A stretch of 64,000 bases of DNA from Pachyseris speciosa (lineage: Eukaryota > Cnidaria > Anthozoa > Scleractinia > Pachyseridae): assembly GCA_016490735.1 (NCBI GenBank), contig JAEMWC010000252.1, positions 697,501-761,500 on the forward strand. Reading direction: 5' to 3'. Each line of letters starts with the position of its first letter. The first letter of the stretch is position 1. The position numbers were made by a program, and so were the translations under genes. A model generated the notes under the pieces. The model saw only the letters and a program-made list of their open reading frames with translations, did no database searches and was not told the DNA's origin. Positions 12,422 through 21,691 of the stretch are shown here, one piece after another.

Positions 12422-15400
12422 TTTAGCGATGCAGTTGTTAACTCACAGTTATTCCATCATCTTGTTCAACTGTAAATTAAACCTGAAAAAAATCATCCCA
12501 GTTCAGCTTAAGCCTGGCGTCTTTCAGGCTTCTTTTTCAACTGCACCGGTTGGTTGAATAACTTCGACCATCACGTTTTAGATTCGTTTGTCCTGGCGTG
12601 CAGATTCTTCAGAGGGACAACTTTTACTTTCGCTTGGTGTTGTTCCCCGAAAGAGCTGGATGGTATACATGATCGTGAGTGCGGGTGACCCTGTTGGTTA
12701 AGGCTCTCATTGAGATTGTTGTTACTTGTAGTTGCTTTAATGAAAGAATGAAAGAACCATCAAAACGCTATTTTGCTAGTTTTGCAACATTTTTCTGCTA
12801 CCGGAAAATCTCTCTCAGTAACTGGAGTGTATCGTTGCAAGGGTGTTTAGAACGTTTCACTTCTGAGTTAATCGTAGTCGACGAAGATGTGCTGATTTGA
12901 AAACGAAAATATTCTTAGTCACCAACTTTAAATCTTTGACACGTAGTCCATAGCTTACCGGGTTGAGTCAGCTGCAGTACAAAGTTAACAGTTGCTATCT
13001 TCTCCCATATCGAAGTTATTGTCAGTTAATGTCATCGCTTCTGATCCCCAACTCTGTGGAACACGGACAACCCCAACCCTGTAGTAAGGCCCACGCCGTT
13101 CTTACCCTGTGTCGAAGATGACCCCTCCCCTACCCAACGGTGAAGTCAAGGTGGATTCACCACAGTTGCTGGTAATCTCGAAATGTGATTGGCAATCTAA
13201 TTTGCCGTTGTCGATAAGAGTCTAGGCAACGCTGCTCGCGTCAACGTGTAACGCCATGCCTTTTTTCATTTTCTTTCACGTTGATGTTGTGGTAAAAAAC
13301 AAATGGAATGTGGTCTAGCATTGTTTGCACTCTTATCGACAACGATATTCGTCATCACAGTGGTCAAAATGTTGTGGACTGACTAGACGCAGCCAAGAGA
13401 GTCCACAACATTTTGACCATTGTGATGACGAATATCGTTGTTGTTAAGAGTACAGACAACGCTAAACCACGTTCCATTTGTTAACTGTCTGTTTTCAGGT
13501 TGGAATGCTTCAAATCAAGGAGGCTGATAAATCGAGTCCTGAGCTACAGGCTCTGGTAGAAAATGAAGTCAAGCAACTTCTGAAGGTGATTGACAGATCT
13601 TGCTCACTCCAGCAGTACGCTGTTTACCTAAATTAATGCCAGGACCTATCTGGAGTAAGGAGAGTTTCTTTAAGGGAGCTTGTAGTAGATCAAATTCTCA
13701 CATGGGATGTACATGACCTTACTATCAGGACTTTGCCATTTAAGCTAAAGCATTGACCATAGCCTGATTTCTCATTACAATATCGATGCTTGATCGAACA
13801 TACAGGTTAATGAGGATAAAGAAAATGGTCATCATAACATAAACATATTTTATCATCAAAGACACAATCGCTTGATTTTAAACAATTTCTCTAAACAAGT
13901 ACCATAAGAATTATATTTAGAGCGGTAAGAAGAATTTACAAGTTGATAACAGAGCTTAACCCATTGGGAACCGTGCCGGCCAAAACCGGCCACCACCTTT
14001 GTACCGCTTGTGACGTCATCAGTTCTAAAGCTCACGGACAACTTTTACATGTAGCATGTGTAGGGGGAAGAGATCTTTCAAACCATACCGAAATGAGCAC
14101 GAATCCGTCAAACAGACCGGGGGAAACGCGAAGAAACCAAGTGATGTTGAGCCGAAAATTTGAATGAAAATCTTGTTCCACTACCAACCTGCACTTCCTT
14201 CCATCTATTCCTGTGATCCTAAAAGTTTTCCACCAAATCCTTTCCCACCGAAGGGAAGCCCAGAAAATGCCCAGCAAGAGATATAGAAAGCCAGACAAGA
14301 AAAGAGAAAGAAAGGGGGAGGAGAGAAAGCGAAAGGTAGAAGGAGAAGGGGGCAGTGAAACTTTTCATCCCAAAATCTCTCGGAATTTTTGTTTTCTGCG
14401 CATGCCTGAACTTGGAAATTAAGCATCAGGAACAGAGGGGCGCGATGAGCTCCACCAGCAAACAGAGTTTTGGGCAGTTTTGGTTCTTTTTGGCTAGATT
14501 CTGGCCAGAAAACGGCTCGACGAACTTTAAAAGATGTTTTTCGGCAAAATGCTCGGTTGTCAATGGGTTAAAGAACTAACGTGCTCTTTGCAACGTTAAT
14601 CACCAAGGACCATCGCGCAAGGTCACCACCCAAAGACCGACATTGTGCGTTAAAGTTTCTTCTCTGATGTAGAAACCAACCAAGCGCTGAACCAGACTCT
14701 CGGGTCTTGTTACTTGAACACCGGATCCTAAACACTAATTGAGGGCGCTTTCCACTTGCTTGAACTGCGGTATTTGAGTCCATATCTCTGGTCCAAACTA
14801 AGCAGTAAAGGCCGGCATACCACCATCATAACACCACCGTCACCAGCACCATCACCAGCACTATCACCAGCACCAGCACGATCACCATCAAAACAACATC
14901 ACCACCACCATCACAGGCACCAGCACCATCATCACCATCACCATCACCATCACCACCATCATCACCGTCACCTCCACCATCACAACCATCACCAGCACCA
15001 GCACCATTGCCACCGCCATCACTAGCAACACCACCGCCACCACCACCATCACCATCACCACCACCGTCACCACCACCACCAGCACCATCACCACCAGCAC
15101 CAGCACCAGCACCACTACTATCATCATTACAATCACCCCTAGCACCACCATCGCCATCACCACCATCCCAATCTCCAGTACCATCACCACCATCGTCATC
15201 ACCACCATCCCAATCTCCAGTACCATCACCACCACCACCACCATCACACACATTCGGTGGACGATGCACCATTTTGAAAAGGAATTGCCTGCGTAAATAG
15301 AACGCCATATTTTGAAGGGGTGACTCAAGAAAGTTGCTCTGAAAATTACATATGCCGCATGGAAGGAATTCGAAGAATCGGTTTACAACCTGACATCCAA

Positions 15401-15710
15401 ATTAATGCGCTCTATTCTTTATTTCGTCATAAGCCACACACACACACACAAACATGTACAATGTAACATGGCTTCATTGACAAGCTACCGGTATGACCAC
15501 CCTAAGTTAAAATTCAAAGAGTTTCCGTATTAATTAACATGGATAATTGTTTAATTTTCACAGGACTCGTACGAACGGGCCAAATCGTTACTCCAGGCGC
15601 ACTCGAAAGAGCACAATCGCCTAGCGCAAGCTCTGTTGCAATACGAAACACTGGATCTACAAGAGATCAAAGACGTTGTTCAAGGAAAGAAGCTCTCCAG
15701 AACTCTTTGA
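4878..15710 (+). CDS. YME1L1: YME1L-type mitochondrial i-AAA zinc metalloprotease, 3' ten exons (partial)
   Basis: ATP-driven membrane-anchored protease of the inner mitochondrial membrane (FtsH/M41 family), which in characterised animals degrades intermembrane-space proteins and processes OPA1. Ten exons join in frame into 349 C-terminal residues: 4878-5010, 5506-5568, 7098-7210, 7618-7662, 8163-8273, 9323-9474, 10239-10365, 11322-11395, 13499-13585, 15564-15710. Visible motifs in order are Walker B ([10 protein letters not shown]), sensor 1 (GATN), the arginine-finger region (RPGRFD), the HEGGH zinc site and the [16 protein letters not shown] segment with the third zinc ligand. DELDAIGG and the short C-terminus favour YME1L over AFG3L2/paraplegin. 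All introns have GT/AG ends. The Walker A exon and N-terminus lie outside the window. A decayed copy of exons 3-10 sits at 34,285-44,724. Confidence 0.93.
5506..5568 (+). CDS. YME1L1: YME1L exon: sensor 1
   Basis: A 63-bp exon between TTTTTCAG and GTACGT. It encodes [20 protein letters not shown], with the GATN sensor 1 typical of AAA domains. The split codons at both ends rejoin correctly. Confidence 0.9.
5838..6051. mobile_element. Possible small inverted-repeat element in a YME1L intron
   Basis: The ends GAGGCCTCCCAAGGGGTGG and CTACCCCTTGGAAGGCTTC are imperfect complements over about 19 bp. The interior is rich in TGTCGC and TGTCA motifs. No target duplication is clear. Confidence 0.45.
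6749..7046. mobile_element. Inverted-repeat element just upstream of YME1L exon 3
   Basis: The ends are inverted copies: GTTACAGTAAGCAATTTTTC at the left, and GAAAATTGCCTAGTATAAC at the right reads back as GTTATACTAGGCAATTTTC. Similarity extends inward to about 50 bp. The duplicate at 33,953-34,250 shows that the insertion predates the segmental duplication. Confidence 0.65.
7098..7210 (+). CDS. YME1L1: YME1L exon: arginine fingers
   Basis: A 113-bp exon encoding [20 protein letters not shown] and onward, the second region of homology whose arginines act on the neighbouring subunit's ATP. An inverted-repeat element ends about 50 bp upstream of its acceptor. Confidence 0.92.
7618..7662 (+). 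CDS. YME1L1: YME1L micro-exon: [14 protein letters not shown]
   Basis: A 45-bp exon between ATCGCAG and GTATGA. It encodes the start of the AAA helical lid ([10 protein letters not shown]). In the duplicated copy its 3' end and donor are deleted. Confidence 0.88.
8163..8273 (+). CDS. YME1L1: YME1L exon: AAA lid and linker
   Basis: A 111-bp exon encoding [16 protein letters not shown] and [12 protein letters not shown], the end of the AAA lid and the linker to the protease domain. The donor is GTAAGC. Confidence 0.92.
8274..9322. other. Intron with GTC-rich microsatellite
   Basis: Holds a TCG/ATCG simple repeat (about 8,689-8,910) that starts beside CGTCGTCGTTGCTAAAGCTC, a terminal motif shared with small elements elsewhere in the window. 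The rest shows no coding signal. The equivalent array in copy B (37,025-37,140) is much shorter. Confidence 0.8.
9323..9474 (+). CDS. YME1L1: YME1L exon: protease active site
   Basis: A 152-bp exon opening the M41 peptidase domain. [11 protein letters not shown] holds the HEXGH zinc-binding and catalytic motif, followed by [15 protein letters not shown]. Known family members usually have A or S at the first X. Confidence 0.94.
9679..9954 (+). repeat. Perfect 138-bp tandem duplication
   Basis: Two adjacent 138-bp units (9,679-9,816 and 9,817-9,954) that I read as identical, each starting GAGTTTTGCTAATCAGTGGC. They lie in an A-specific part of the intron beside a CCAATCAGAAT / CATTGGTTG-containing repeat (to about 10,190) whose relatives occur near 11,150 and 38,350. 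Identity implies a recent event or an assembly artefact. Confidence 0.85.
10239..10365 (+). CDS. YME1L1: YME1L exon: third zinc ligand
   Basis: A 127-bp exon encoding [20 protein letters not shown], then [16 protein letters not shown]. The Asp in ARLDV is the family's third zinc ligand. The tryptophan codon TGG here is a TAG stop in the duplicated copy. Confidence 0.92.
10366..11321. other. Intron with low-copy repeat
   Basis: No exon recognised. From AGTAAGTAACTTTATTTAGAC (about 10,798) to about 11,290 it holds a repeat with CAATCAC and GGTTTTGCTTCT motifs shared with 10,060-10,190 and with copy B (39,930-40,400). Probably a non-autonomous element of unknown class. Confidence 0.5.
11322..11395 (+). 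CDS. YME1L1: YME1L exon: [17 protein letters not shown]
   Basis: A 74-bp exon encoding the helix after the active site, ending [10 protein letters not shown]. It matches the family segment after the GGR(V/A)AEE helix in position and character. Confidence 0.9.
11396..13297. other. Intron with diverged direct repeats
   Basis: No exon recognised. Two related segments (about 11,878-12,060 and 12,275-12,430) share CAGTGTGACGG(G)TGCCT and a downstream TTGCC-rich block. About 400 bp (11,640-12,045) are missing from copy B, so either A gained or B lost one unit. Confidence 0.5.
13298..13482. repeat. Long intronic hairpin next to YME1L exon 9
   Basis: Two inverted arms of about 80 bp with a loop of about 15-20 bp; the innermost roughly 42 bp, including CGATATTCGTCATCAC, are near-perfect complements. 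The arm ends AACAAATGG / CCATTTGTT. The hairpin ends 16 bp before the exon start at 13,499. It is also present in copy B. Confidence 0.85.
13499..13585 (+). CDS. YME1L1: YME1L exon: C-terminal helices
   Basis: An 87-bp exon encoding [20 protein letters not shown], then [10 protein letters not shown] long intronic hairpin ends only 16 bp upstream of it. Confidence 0.88.
14820..15246 (+). repeat. CAC/CAT trinucleotide-hexanucleotide repeat
   Basis: About 430 bp of CACCAT, CACCAG and CACCAC units in the last YME1L intron. Long open frames across it (poly-His/Pro one way, Gly/Asp or Val/Met the other) are artefacts of the repeat. It is duplicated at 43,821-44,274. Confidence 0.92.
15564..15710 (+). 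CDS. YME1L1: YME1L last exon and stop
   Basis: Starts after TTTTCACAG and encodes [20 protein letters not shown], then an [13 protein letters not shown] segment, ending KLSRTL and TGA. This is the normal end of YME1L proteins, which lack the longer tail of m-AAA proteases. Confidence 0.92.
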   Translation, partial: DSYERAKSLLQAHSKEHNRLAQALLQYETLDLQEIKDVVQGKKLSRTL

Positions 15711-16039
15711 CACGACTGTAGCTGGCAGTGATATTGTAATGGGTGGGAGCAAATGGCTTCCTTTTCGACTGATATCTCAAGACGTTAAGAGACTTAATTA
15801 CGGGGATTTAAGCGCTCTGGTTTAACTAGTTTTAGGGCTAGTTTTCTAAGTTGTGTTTAGCGTCTTCGTAATCATGGCCAGGAGGTTCCTATTATTTTCC
15901 TTGCAGGGAAAATTGTCGATAGAGACGAAAGCTGTGAACTGTAAAGTAAAGAGACTAAATAACAGACAATGTAGATTACTGGAAAGTCTGTTCCAAAGTC
16001 AAATTTTTATCAAGTTTAATTTGCCTCCATCCTTTTAGC

Positions 16040-16383
16040 AGGGACCGGAACGTAAGCAACGACGACTAGAATGGCAACGATGACCAAAAACAATCGTTCT
16101 GCGCGTGCATTTTCCATTTTGGGGCGCTTCCCTGCCGTCCTCTTGAAAACAGCAACGTGAAATGATCAAAATGTAAGTTTTTTCTCACGAGAACGTAAGT
16201 GCATGACCGTAAATGTCATTTCCTTATTTCAACGCCATTTATAGTAATTTTGTTTCTGGTTAGATCACTGGCATGTTACAAGCTGAAGAAGCTGGAATAA
16301 TCCACAACAGGAAGCTATATTTGGAAATGCGAACATTATCGTTGCCGTTGCCGTTGCCGGCGTGGTCCTTGCTTAAGCTCCCT
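16040..16383. mobile_element. Inverted-repeat element, AGGGAGCTTAAGCAACGACG family
   Basis: Left end AGGGACCGGAACGTAAGCAA; right end GCTTAAGCTCCCT, an approximate complement. The internal AAAACAGCAACGTGAAATGA and GAGAACGTAAGTGCATGA are shared with the copy at 39,019-39,773. It is conserved in copy B at 45,055-45,413. Non-coding. Confidence 0.65.
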
Positions 16384-18572
16384 AATGTCCTCAACCGCTG
16401 GTTCATGTTTTACGGCTCTGAATATTTTCTTGAGCCATTTGAATTGGGCAATGGTGCCGTTTAGCAATGTGATCTAGGAAATTTGGCAGAAACAAATAAT
16501 TTAGCGGGACACTCTTCCCTAAATTATGACTAAGGTTGTTGTGGCAAAAATGCTGTTCGACTGATGCTAAATCTATTTTCCATCCGTGACTGGCCATTTG
16601 TATAAAATTACACTTTATCAATGGTTTCTGTGCATTATTATAATGACTTTGAACAAGCGTCGTTATTTCAATTTTATTGACGCGAACACGTCTTGTGGCT
16701 TTCCTATTACCGACATTTTCCCTTTGAAATGACTTTAATCGAAAAGAAAAACTTGGAAAAAAAAAACCGCCGTCTAGAACCACGACTGAACAAGGCGGTT
16801 TTTACGTTTTAATTATACTTAACGTGAAATACTTAGAACTGCCTTCATCTTTAAACAGTACAAAGATGAAGATTTCATTGTAATGGTTTTGTTTGGAGGC
16901 AAGCAAATGAATAATACCACAGATCTAATTGCGTTTGGTAATATTCTCTTTTAAATATGCATCTGTCTTGGTGGCAACTTTCAAAACAGGCTTACGTGCT
17001 TTCCTCATATAATTTCGAAAACAAACATGCCTTGCACAAACCCAAAAAGCAAACCATTTTCAATTTTCCAACGGATATTATCGTGAATCGGAAAGCGTTC
17101 GTCTTCCTCTGCATCGCAAGGTATCCCGAGAAAACGTCCATAGGGCGTCTTGTTTGCATTATGTTCTTTGGTTTAATGAAATATCGGTACAGTTGAACAC
17201 CGCTAATTCGAGCCCTCAAAGGATCGGAGACAACAGTACCAAATAGCCAAATAACATCCGACCTTCCGTCCACGGTCTGCAACATCCGTCCACATATGTT
17301 CCATCACACACCTAATCCATATTGCGCGTCACGCAAAAAGCTAAGTCACAAAACCACCTGATAAAACATCCCTTAACCACGCATGTCCCTTGGAGAAGTT
17401 ACCGTAAAAGCTCTCTTAAGCCCCCGGGGGGCTTAATTAATTTCAGGTCTTATTAACGGGGGCTTAATGGAGAGGGAGGGGGGGGGGGGGTATTTCAAAT
17501 CTTTGAACACGCCGTTTCGTGTTCAATAGCTTCTGTACAAATCTCAAACAACTGCAGTAAAACTTAATTATTTAATACCCATCAGGAAACAGTATTGTGT
17601 GTTTTAAGTGTACTTTGTAAGAGGGGATAAGAGGGAATAATTACAAAATCTCGTGTCCTAAAAGGAGGGAGGCTTATTACAAAAATCGACTCCCAAACGG
17701 GGGTCTTATAAACACAAACATAAACAGCTGAATGCACAGCTGAAAGTAAGTGTTGCACAGAAATAAGAGCTGCTTGTTAAACTCTACATAGATGAAGCAC
17801 TGTTATTGTTACCACTTACTAATGAAGTGCTGGAAATGCTGAGCATGTAATTAGCTCACGGCTCAGTAGTCATGTCCAACCCCGACGGTAAAAACGAAAC
17901 GCAGCTAGAAGCTTATTAAGCTCTAGTTAATTCCTAAATGAACTTGCTTTTCGAAATGTTGCCGCGAAAGGCTTACGAAACGAGATTCACAAATCGATCG
18001 GTCAGCGCATTCCCCAGCCTCCGCCCATCCGTGAAATTTTGTGTGAGGGCAGACCAAAGCACCAGGAACCCACATTTTGAATTAATAAATGATATCATGT
18101 TTTTATCATACCATTTATTTAATTTAAATATCGTCTTACTGGTCAAATCTGTCTTGAATACAAACCAGGAAAAAAAAAAAAGAGAAATAAAAATAATACT
18201 ACTTTTGGGTCTTAGTAAGCACTCAGTTGATGTTTGAGGACAAGGCGAGATTATTTTGATCGGAACTGACCAACATCTCTCCCTTTATCGATCACAATGT
18301 TTCTTTATATGACATTAATGCTTTTTCCAAATTCTGTTCAAACAGCTAAAGCAATGGGAGTTTGTTTCGTTCAACCGCAAGATTATATTAAATTATTCGT
18401 CTCCGTTGTACCTACAGCTGGTGTAGTTTAATAACATCATCCGCTGTGCGCAGTGAAACCATCATTAGAAATTCAACTAAAACTGATACTTTCGTAACTT
18501 TAAGCACGTCTCACCGCTAAACTGGACACTTTTCATTCAGGAGGATAGAGATCATTAAGTTAGTTAGCTTGG

Positions 18573-18668
18573 TGTCCCCAAATTAGTAAGGGATTTGTTC
18601 CCTGGCTAGACGGTTTTGACACTTTAATAAAGTTTCTATTCTAGTCTATTCTATTCTATTCTATTCTA
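18573..18668 (+). mobile_element. Short 5'-truncated non-LTR retrotransposon tail
   Basis: About 95 bp ending in AATAAAG and five or so TTCTA repeats. It is absent at the matching site of copy B, where TTAGCTT runs directly into TAATTGTC. This is the usual look of a 3' LINE end with a pentanucleotide tail, inserted after the duplication. Confidence 0.6.
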
Positions 18669-19839
18669 TAATTGTCTTACTCTATTGTTGTAATACGCAG
18701 TTGGTCATCTCGTCTTGAAAACTGCGCATTATAAATCCCGAGATTATTATGTTATTATTATTAAGTGTTAAGTAAGATATTAACTTCCAACAACAACTGA
18801 AATACTGCATTTAATCGTTTAGCTTTCAAATATCCGCTACACTATATATTAGCACAAACATCCGCTCACGAAGTTTTTATTTTCATATGGAAATTGTCAA
18901 GAATACAAACTTGAAAATTAATCACTATGGAAACGACTAGACTGACAGCTTTGTCACCGGGTAGCGTAAGAGGTATCTCATAATGACAAATCAGTAGCAG
19001 AACAGGAAAAGCTCTGCTCCAAAACAAACCACGTTGTCCTCTCACCGAGTCAGAAACCGAGTTTAGAAAACTATTTCGCTTTTTAACAAGGGATATCGAC
19101 AAACACTTGTTTTCTGGATTTAAAGTAGTGAGCTTCTTGTAAACTTTTAATAGCATTTAATTTATTAATTATTGCATGCTACTTTACCTCCTGCGAGACT
19201 TAAAAGCGCAGTGGCAAAGCCGGCTTTTCAATGAAAGATAAAATAATGTTTAATCTTTTTGTCGCACCATCATGCAAATTAAAAGAAATATTTCTTCTTT
19301 TTGCATGGAGACAACTCGTTTAATGAAATTAAATTCGAAAGCTGAATTACAGTCTCACTTTTCATCTCACAGTTTATTAATTTGTTTACCAAGAGTCACT
19401 CGTATCAAAGAGTTATTTTGATCGCACCTATCATGTGTTTTCAGACCGTACATGTAGAAGTAAAGGAATATTTGTCCTCTTATTTTTTGAACTTCTATTC
19501 CTTGACTGTTTGTTTCGTTTTTCTCAATTTACATATTTTCAACTATGTATGCTGCCTGTTCCTCAAGTGCACCTGGCGGACTCGTCTCAATCTGCTAAGG
19601 CGAGGTAATAACTGCTGATCACGAAACGAAACTAATTAAGATAAAATAAAAAGCTTCTGGAAATGGTTGCCTCCAATGGCTAACACCAAATGCGATTCAC
19701 TAATCGATCGGCTATAGGATGAATTGAAGGGTGGCATTTAAATTAAATAAGCATTCATTTTTACCTGAGGAAGAATATTAAAGTATACACTTAATGAATT
19801 TGTAACAGGCAAGGCGGAACCAACGGAAAGCCAACAAAC

Positions 19840-21113
19840 ATGAATTTAACTCTGAATGGATCGAGGTGCTACGTTTCACAGAATACCACAGCAAAGAAAG
19901 TGGGAGAGACTTTGGCTGACTGTGTGGTCTTCGTTGTTTCGCTGATCGGGAATCCCATTATTGCTTTCACAGTTTATAAAACAAAAACAATGAGAAAACC
20001 GATAAATTATTTCATCGTCAACATGGCCACGTCGGACTTGATGTTTCCAATATTCCTGATTCCGAGGGACATAACAGAGCTGCATTCGGCCGGGGCTTGG
20101 CATATCACTGGCCCTGTTGGTCAGGCCTTGTGTAAGCTGGTTCCCTTTTTAGCTTATGCACTTGTCATCGGCTCACCCGTGGGGTCGACCCCCGGGCTAA
20201 CCAGGGGGATTGTAAAATCAGTCAAGCAAACTTGAGGAATTTCCCGTGGGGTCGGGGAATCTCTCAAGACAAAGCCCCCTGGGTGAGGTGTCTCTCAGCT
20301 GAAAATCCCCGTGACATCCTTTTCAAACTTGTGAATTCCCCCACCCCTAATCTTTGATCGTAAAACAATGTGAAAATTTTCCCCTACCCTCGGGCAAAGA
20401 ATCCCATCCATCTCCTAATATTCCCCCACATATCTCCCTGGTAGGCCTGGGGTCAACCCCACGGGGAAGCCGATGACATGTACATTATGTTTCCTCTGTC
20501 ATGTCTATCTCAAGTATGGTCCTAATAGCAGTGGATCGATTTGGAGCTGTGGTGTTTCCTCTGCGTTCCCCACCCATAATTTCAAAGTTGTGTCCCTACT
20601 TCATTCTCGCCACCTGGATCGTCGCCATGACCGGCCTCTCTTCAAATCTATTTGTCTTGGAGCTGGTTGAAAACCCACATGGACTTGCTATTTGCACAGA
20701 TAGACTGGCAGCTGGCAGCTATCGTTTTACTGTAGCGGCTGTTGTGTGTTTTTATCTTCCTATCGTTGCGTTGGCCATACTTTACACCATCATCATTGTC
20801 AAGCTCAAGACCCAGGTGATTCCGGGCGAACGCTCGGTCAACGCTGAAGAACTGCGCACAAGAAGAACAGACAAGTGTTGAAGATGGCCATTGCGATCGT
20901 GTTAGCGTTCACTTTATGCTGGCTACCCTGGTTTATTTTCAGATTTTTGAGATATTTTCCATTAGAAAATGAATGTTCTTCGAGTATCTATCGCTATGGG
21001 CGTATAGCAAATTTTATGGCAATCTTAAATTGTGCTATAAATCCTTGCATCTGTTTTATTTTTTGTGAAAATTACCGCTTGAAAAGAATCTCTAACGTTT
21101 TTGGCTTATTCTA
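19840..21113 (+). pseudogene. Class A GPCR gene, disrupted (GPCR copy 1)
   Basis: Intronless rhodopsin-type receptor closely related to the intact gene at 27,767. It starts MNLTLNGSRCYV. Visible are TM1 with the GN pair, TM2 (NYFIVNMATSDLMFPIF), the DRF motif after TM3, FTLCWLPW in TM6 and NPCICF in TM7. Two lesions break it. A 326-bp palindromic element sits in TM3 at 20,159-20,484, and the frame is the same on both sides if it and one target copy are ignored. One A is lost near 20,868 relative to copy B, shifting frame before TM6. The ligand is unknown; the style suggests a peptide-type receptor. Confidence 0.88.
20159..20484. mobile_element. Palindromic MITE inserted in GPCR copy 1
   Basis: 326 bp flanked by TTATG (20,154-20,158 and 20,485-20,489). 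The ends are inverted copies: TTGTCATCGGCTCACCCGTG at the left, with the matching complement ACGGGGAAGCCGATGACATG at the right. Copy B at about 48,960 reads straight through TTATG, giving a natural empty site. The interior is non-coding. Confidence 0.85.
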
Positions 21114-21189
21114 AGGCTGATATTTGAAAATTTTTTTATTTCATTCAGTTTTATTATTAAGCGAATTTTTATAAGGATTTTTGTCGAAC

Positions 21190-21440
21190 TGGCGTGGGAT
21201 TGTAATTTTTTCGGAGGGACGTAACAGGACTGTATTCGGACGGGGTTTGGCTTAACGTTGGCGTTCTTGGTCGGGCCTTGTGTCAGCTTGTTCTTTTTTT
21301 AGCTTATGTTTCCACCGTTGTGTCTATTCAGAGTCTGGTCGTGATAGCAGTGGATCGATTTGGAGCTGTGGTGTATCCTCTGCGTATCCCACTAATCAAA
21401 CCAAAGCTGTGCCTCTTTTTTGGTCGATCTTAGTGGAACT
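21190..21440 (+). pseudogene. GPCR gene fragment
   Basis: A frameshifted relic resembling the end of TM2 to TM4 of the neighbouring receptors. GTGGATCGATTTGGAGCTGT encodes VDRFGAV, as in the intact gene. No start, TM1 or TM5-7. Its duplicate is at 49,651-49,905, so it was already dead before the duplication. Confidence 0.75.
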
Positions 21441-21691
21441 TGAAACCGCAAAGGAATAACCGGGCTGTTTATCGGTAGGATTATGAAATGTAATAATAAC
21501 TTTATTAAGAAGTTTCATTTAACAAGAGAGAAAAGTTATTACAGAAAATCCCAGGAGTATCCAAACTGGGACATTCTAGGGGACTGGGTCGAGGCACGAA
21601 GGATGGCTGTCACTCCGAAAATGTGCTCTAGTGTTTTTTTGCAGTTTTGCAGCCGGGCGGTGGTTAAGATTTATTTATTATCTAATTACAA

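Larger units (their letters stand above)
15711..19839. other. Intergenic stretch between YME1L and GPCR copy 1
   Basis: No gene recognised. Besides the element at 16,040-16,383 it holds a one-ended relative of the 31,347 element (TACCGTAAAAGCTC, about 17,399-17,725) and a short LINE tail near 18,573-18,668. Most of it is matched in copy B at 44,725-48,690. Confidence 0.7.

Noticed and set aside
14756..15328. Long open frames in CAC/CAT and complementary frames (poly-His, Pro-rich, Gly/Asp-rich, Val/Met-rich)
   Set aside because: They are open only because the trinucleotide repeat has no stop codons; the same happens at 43,828-44,433.
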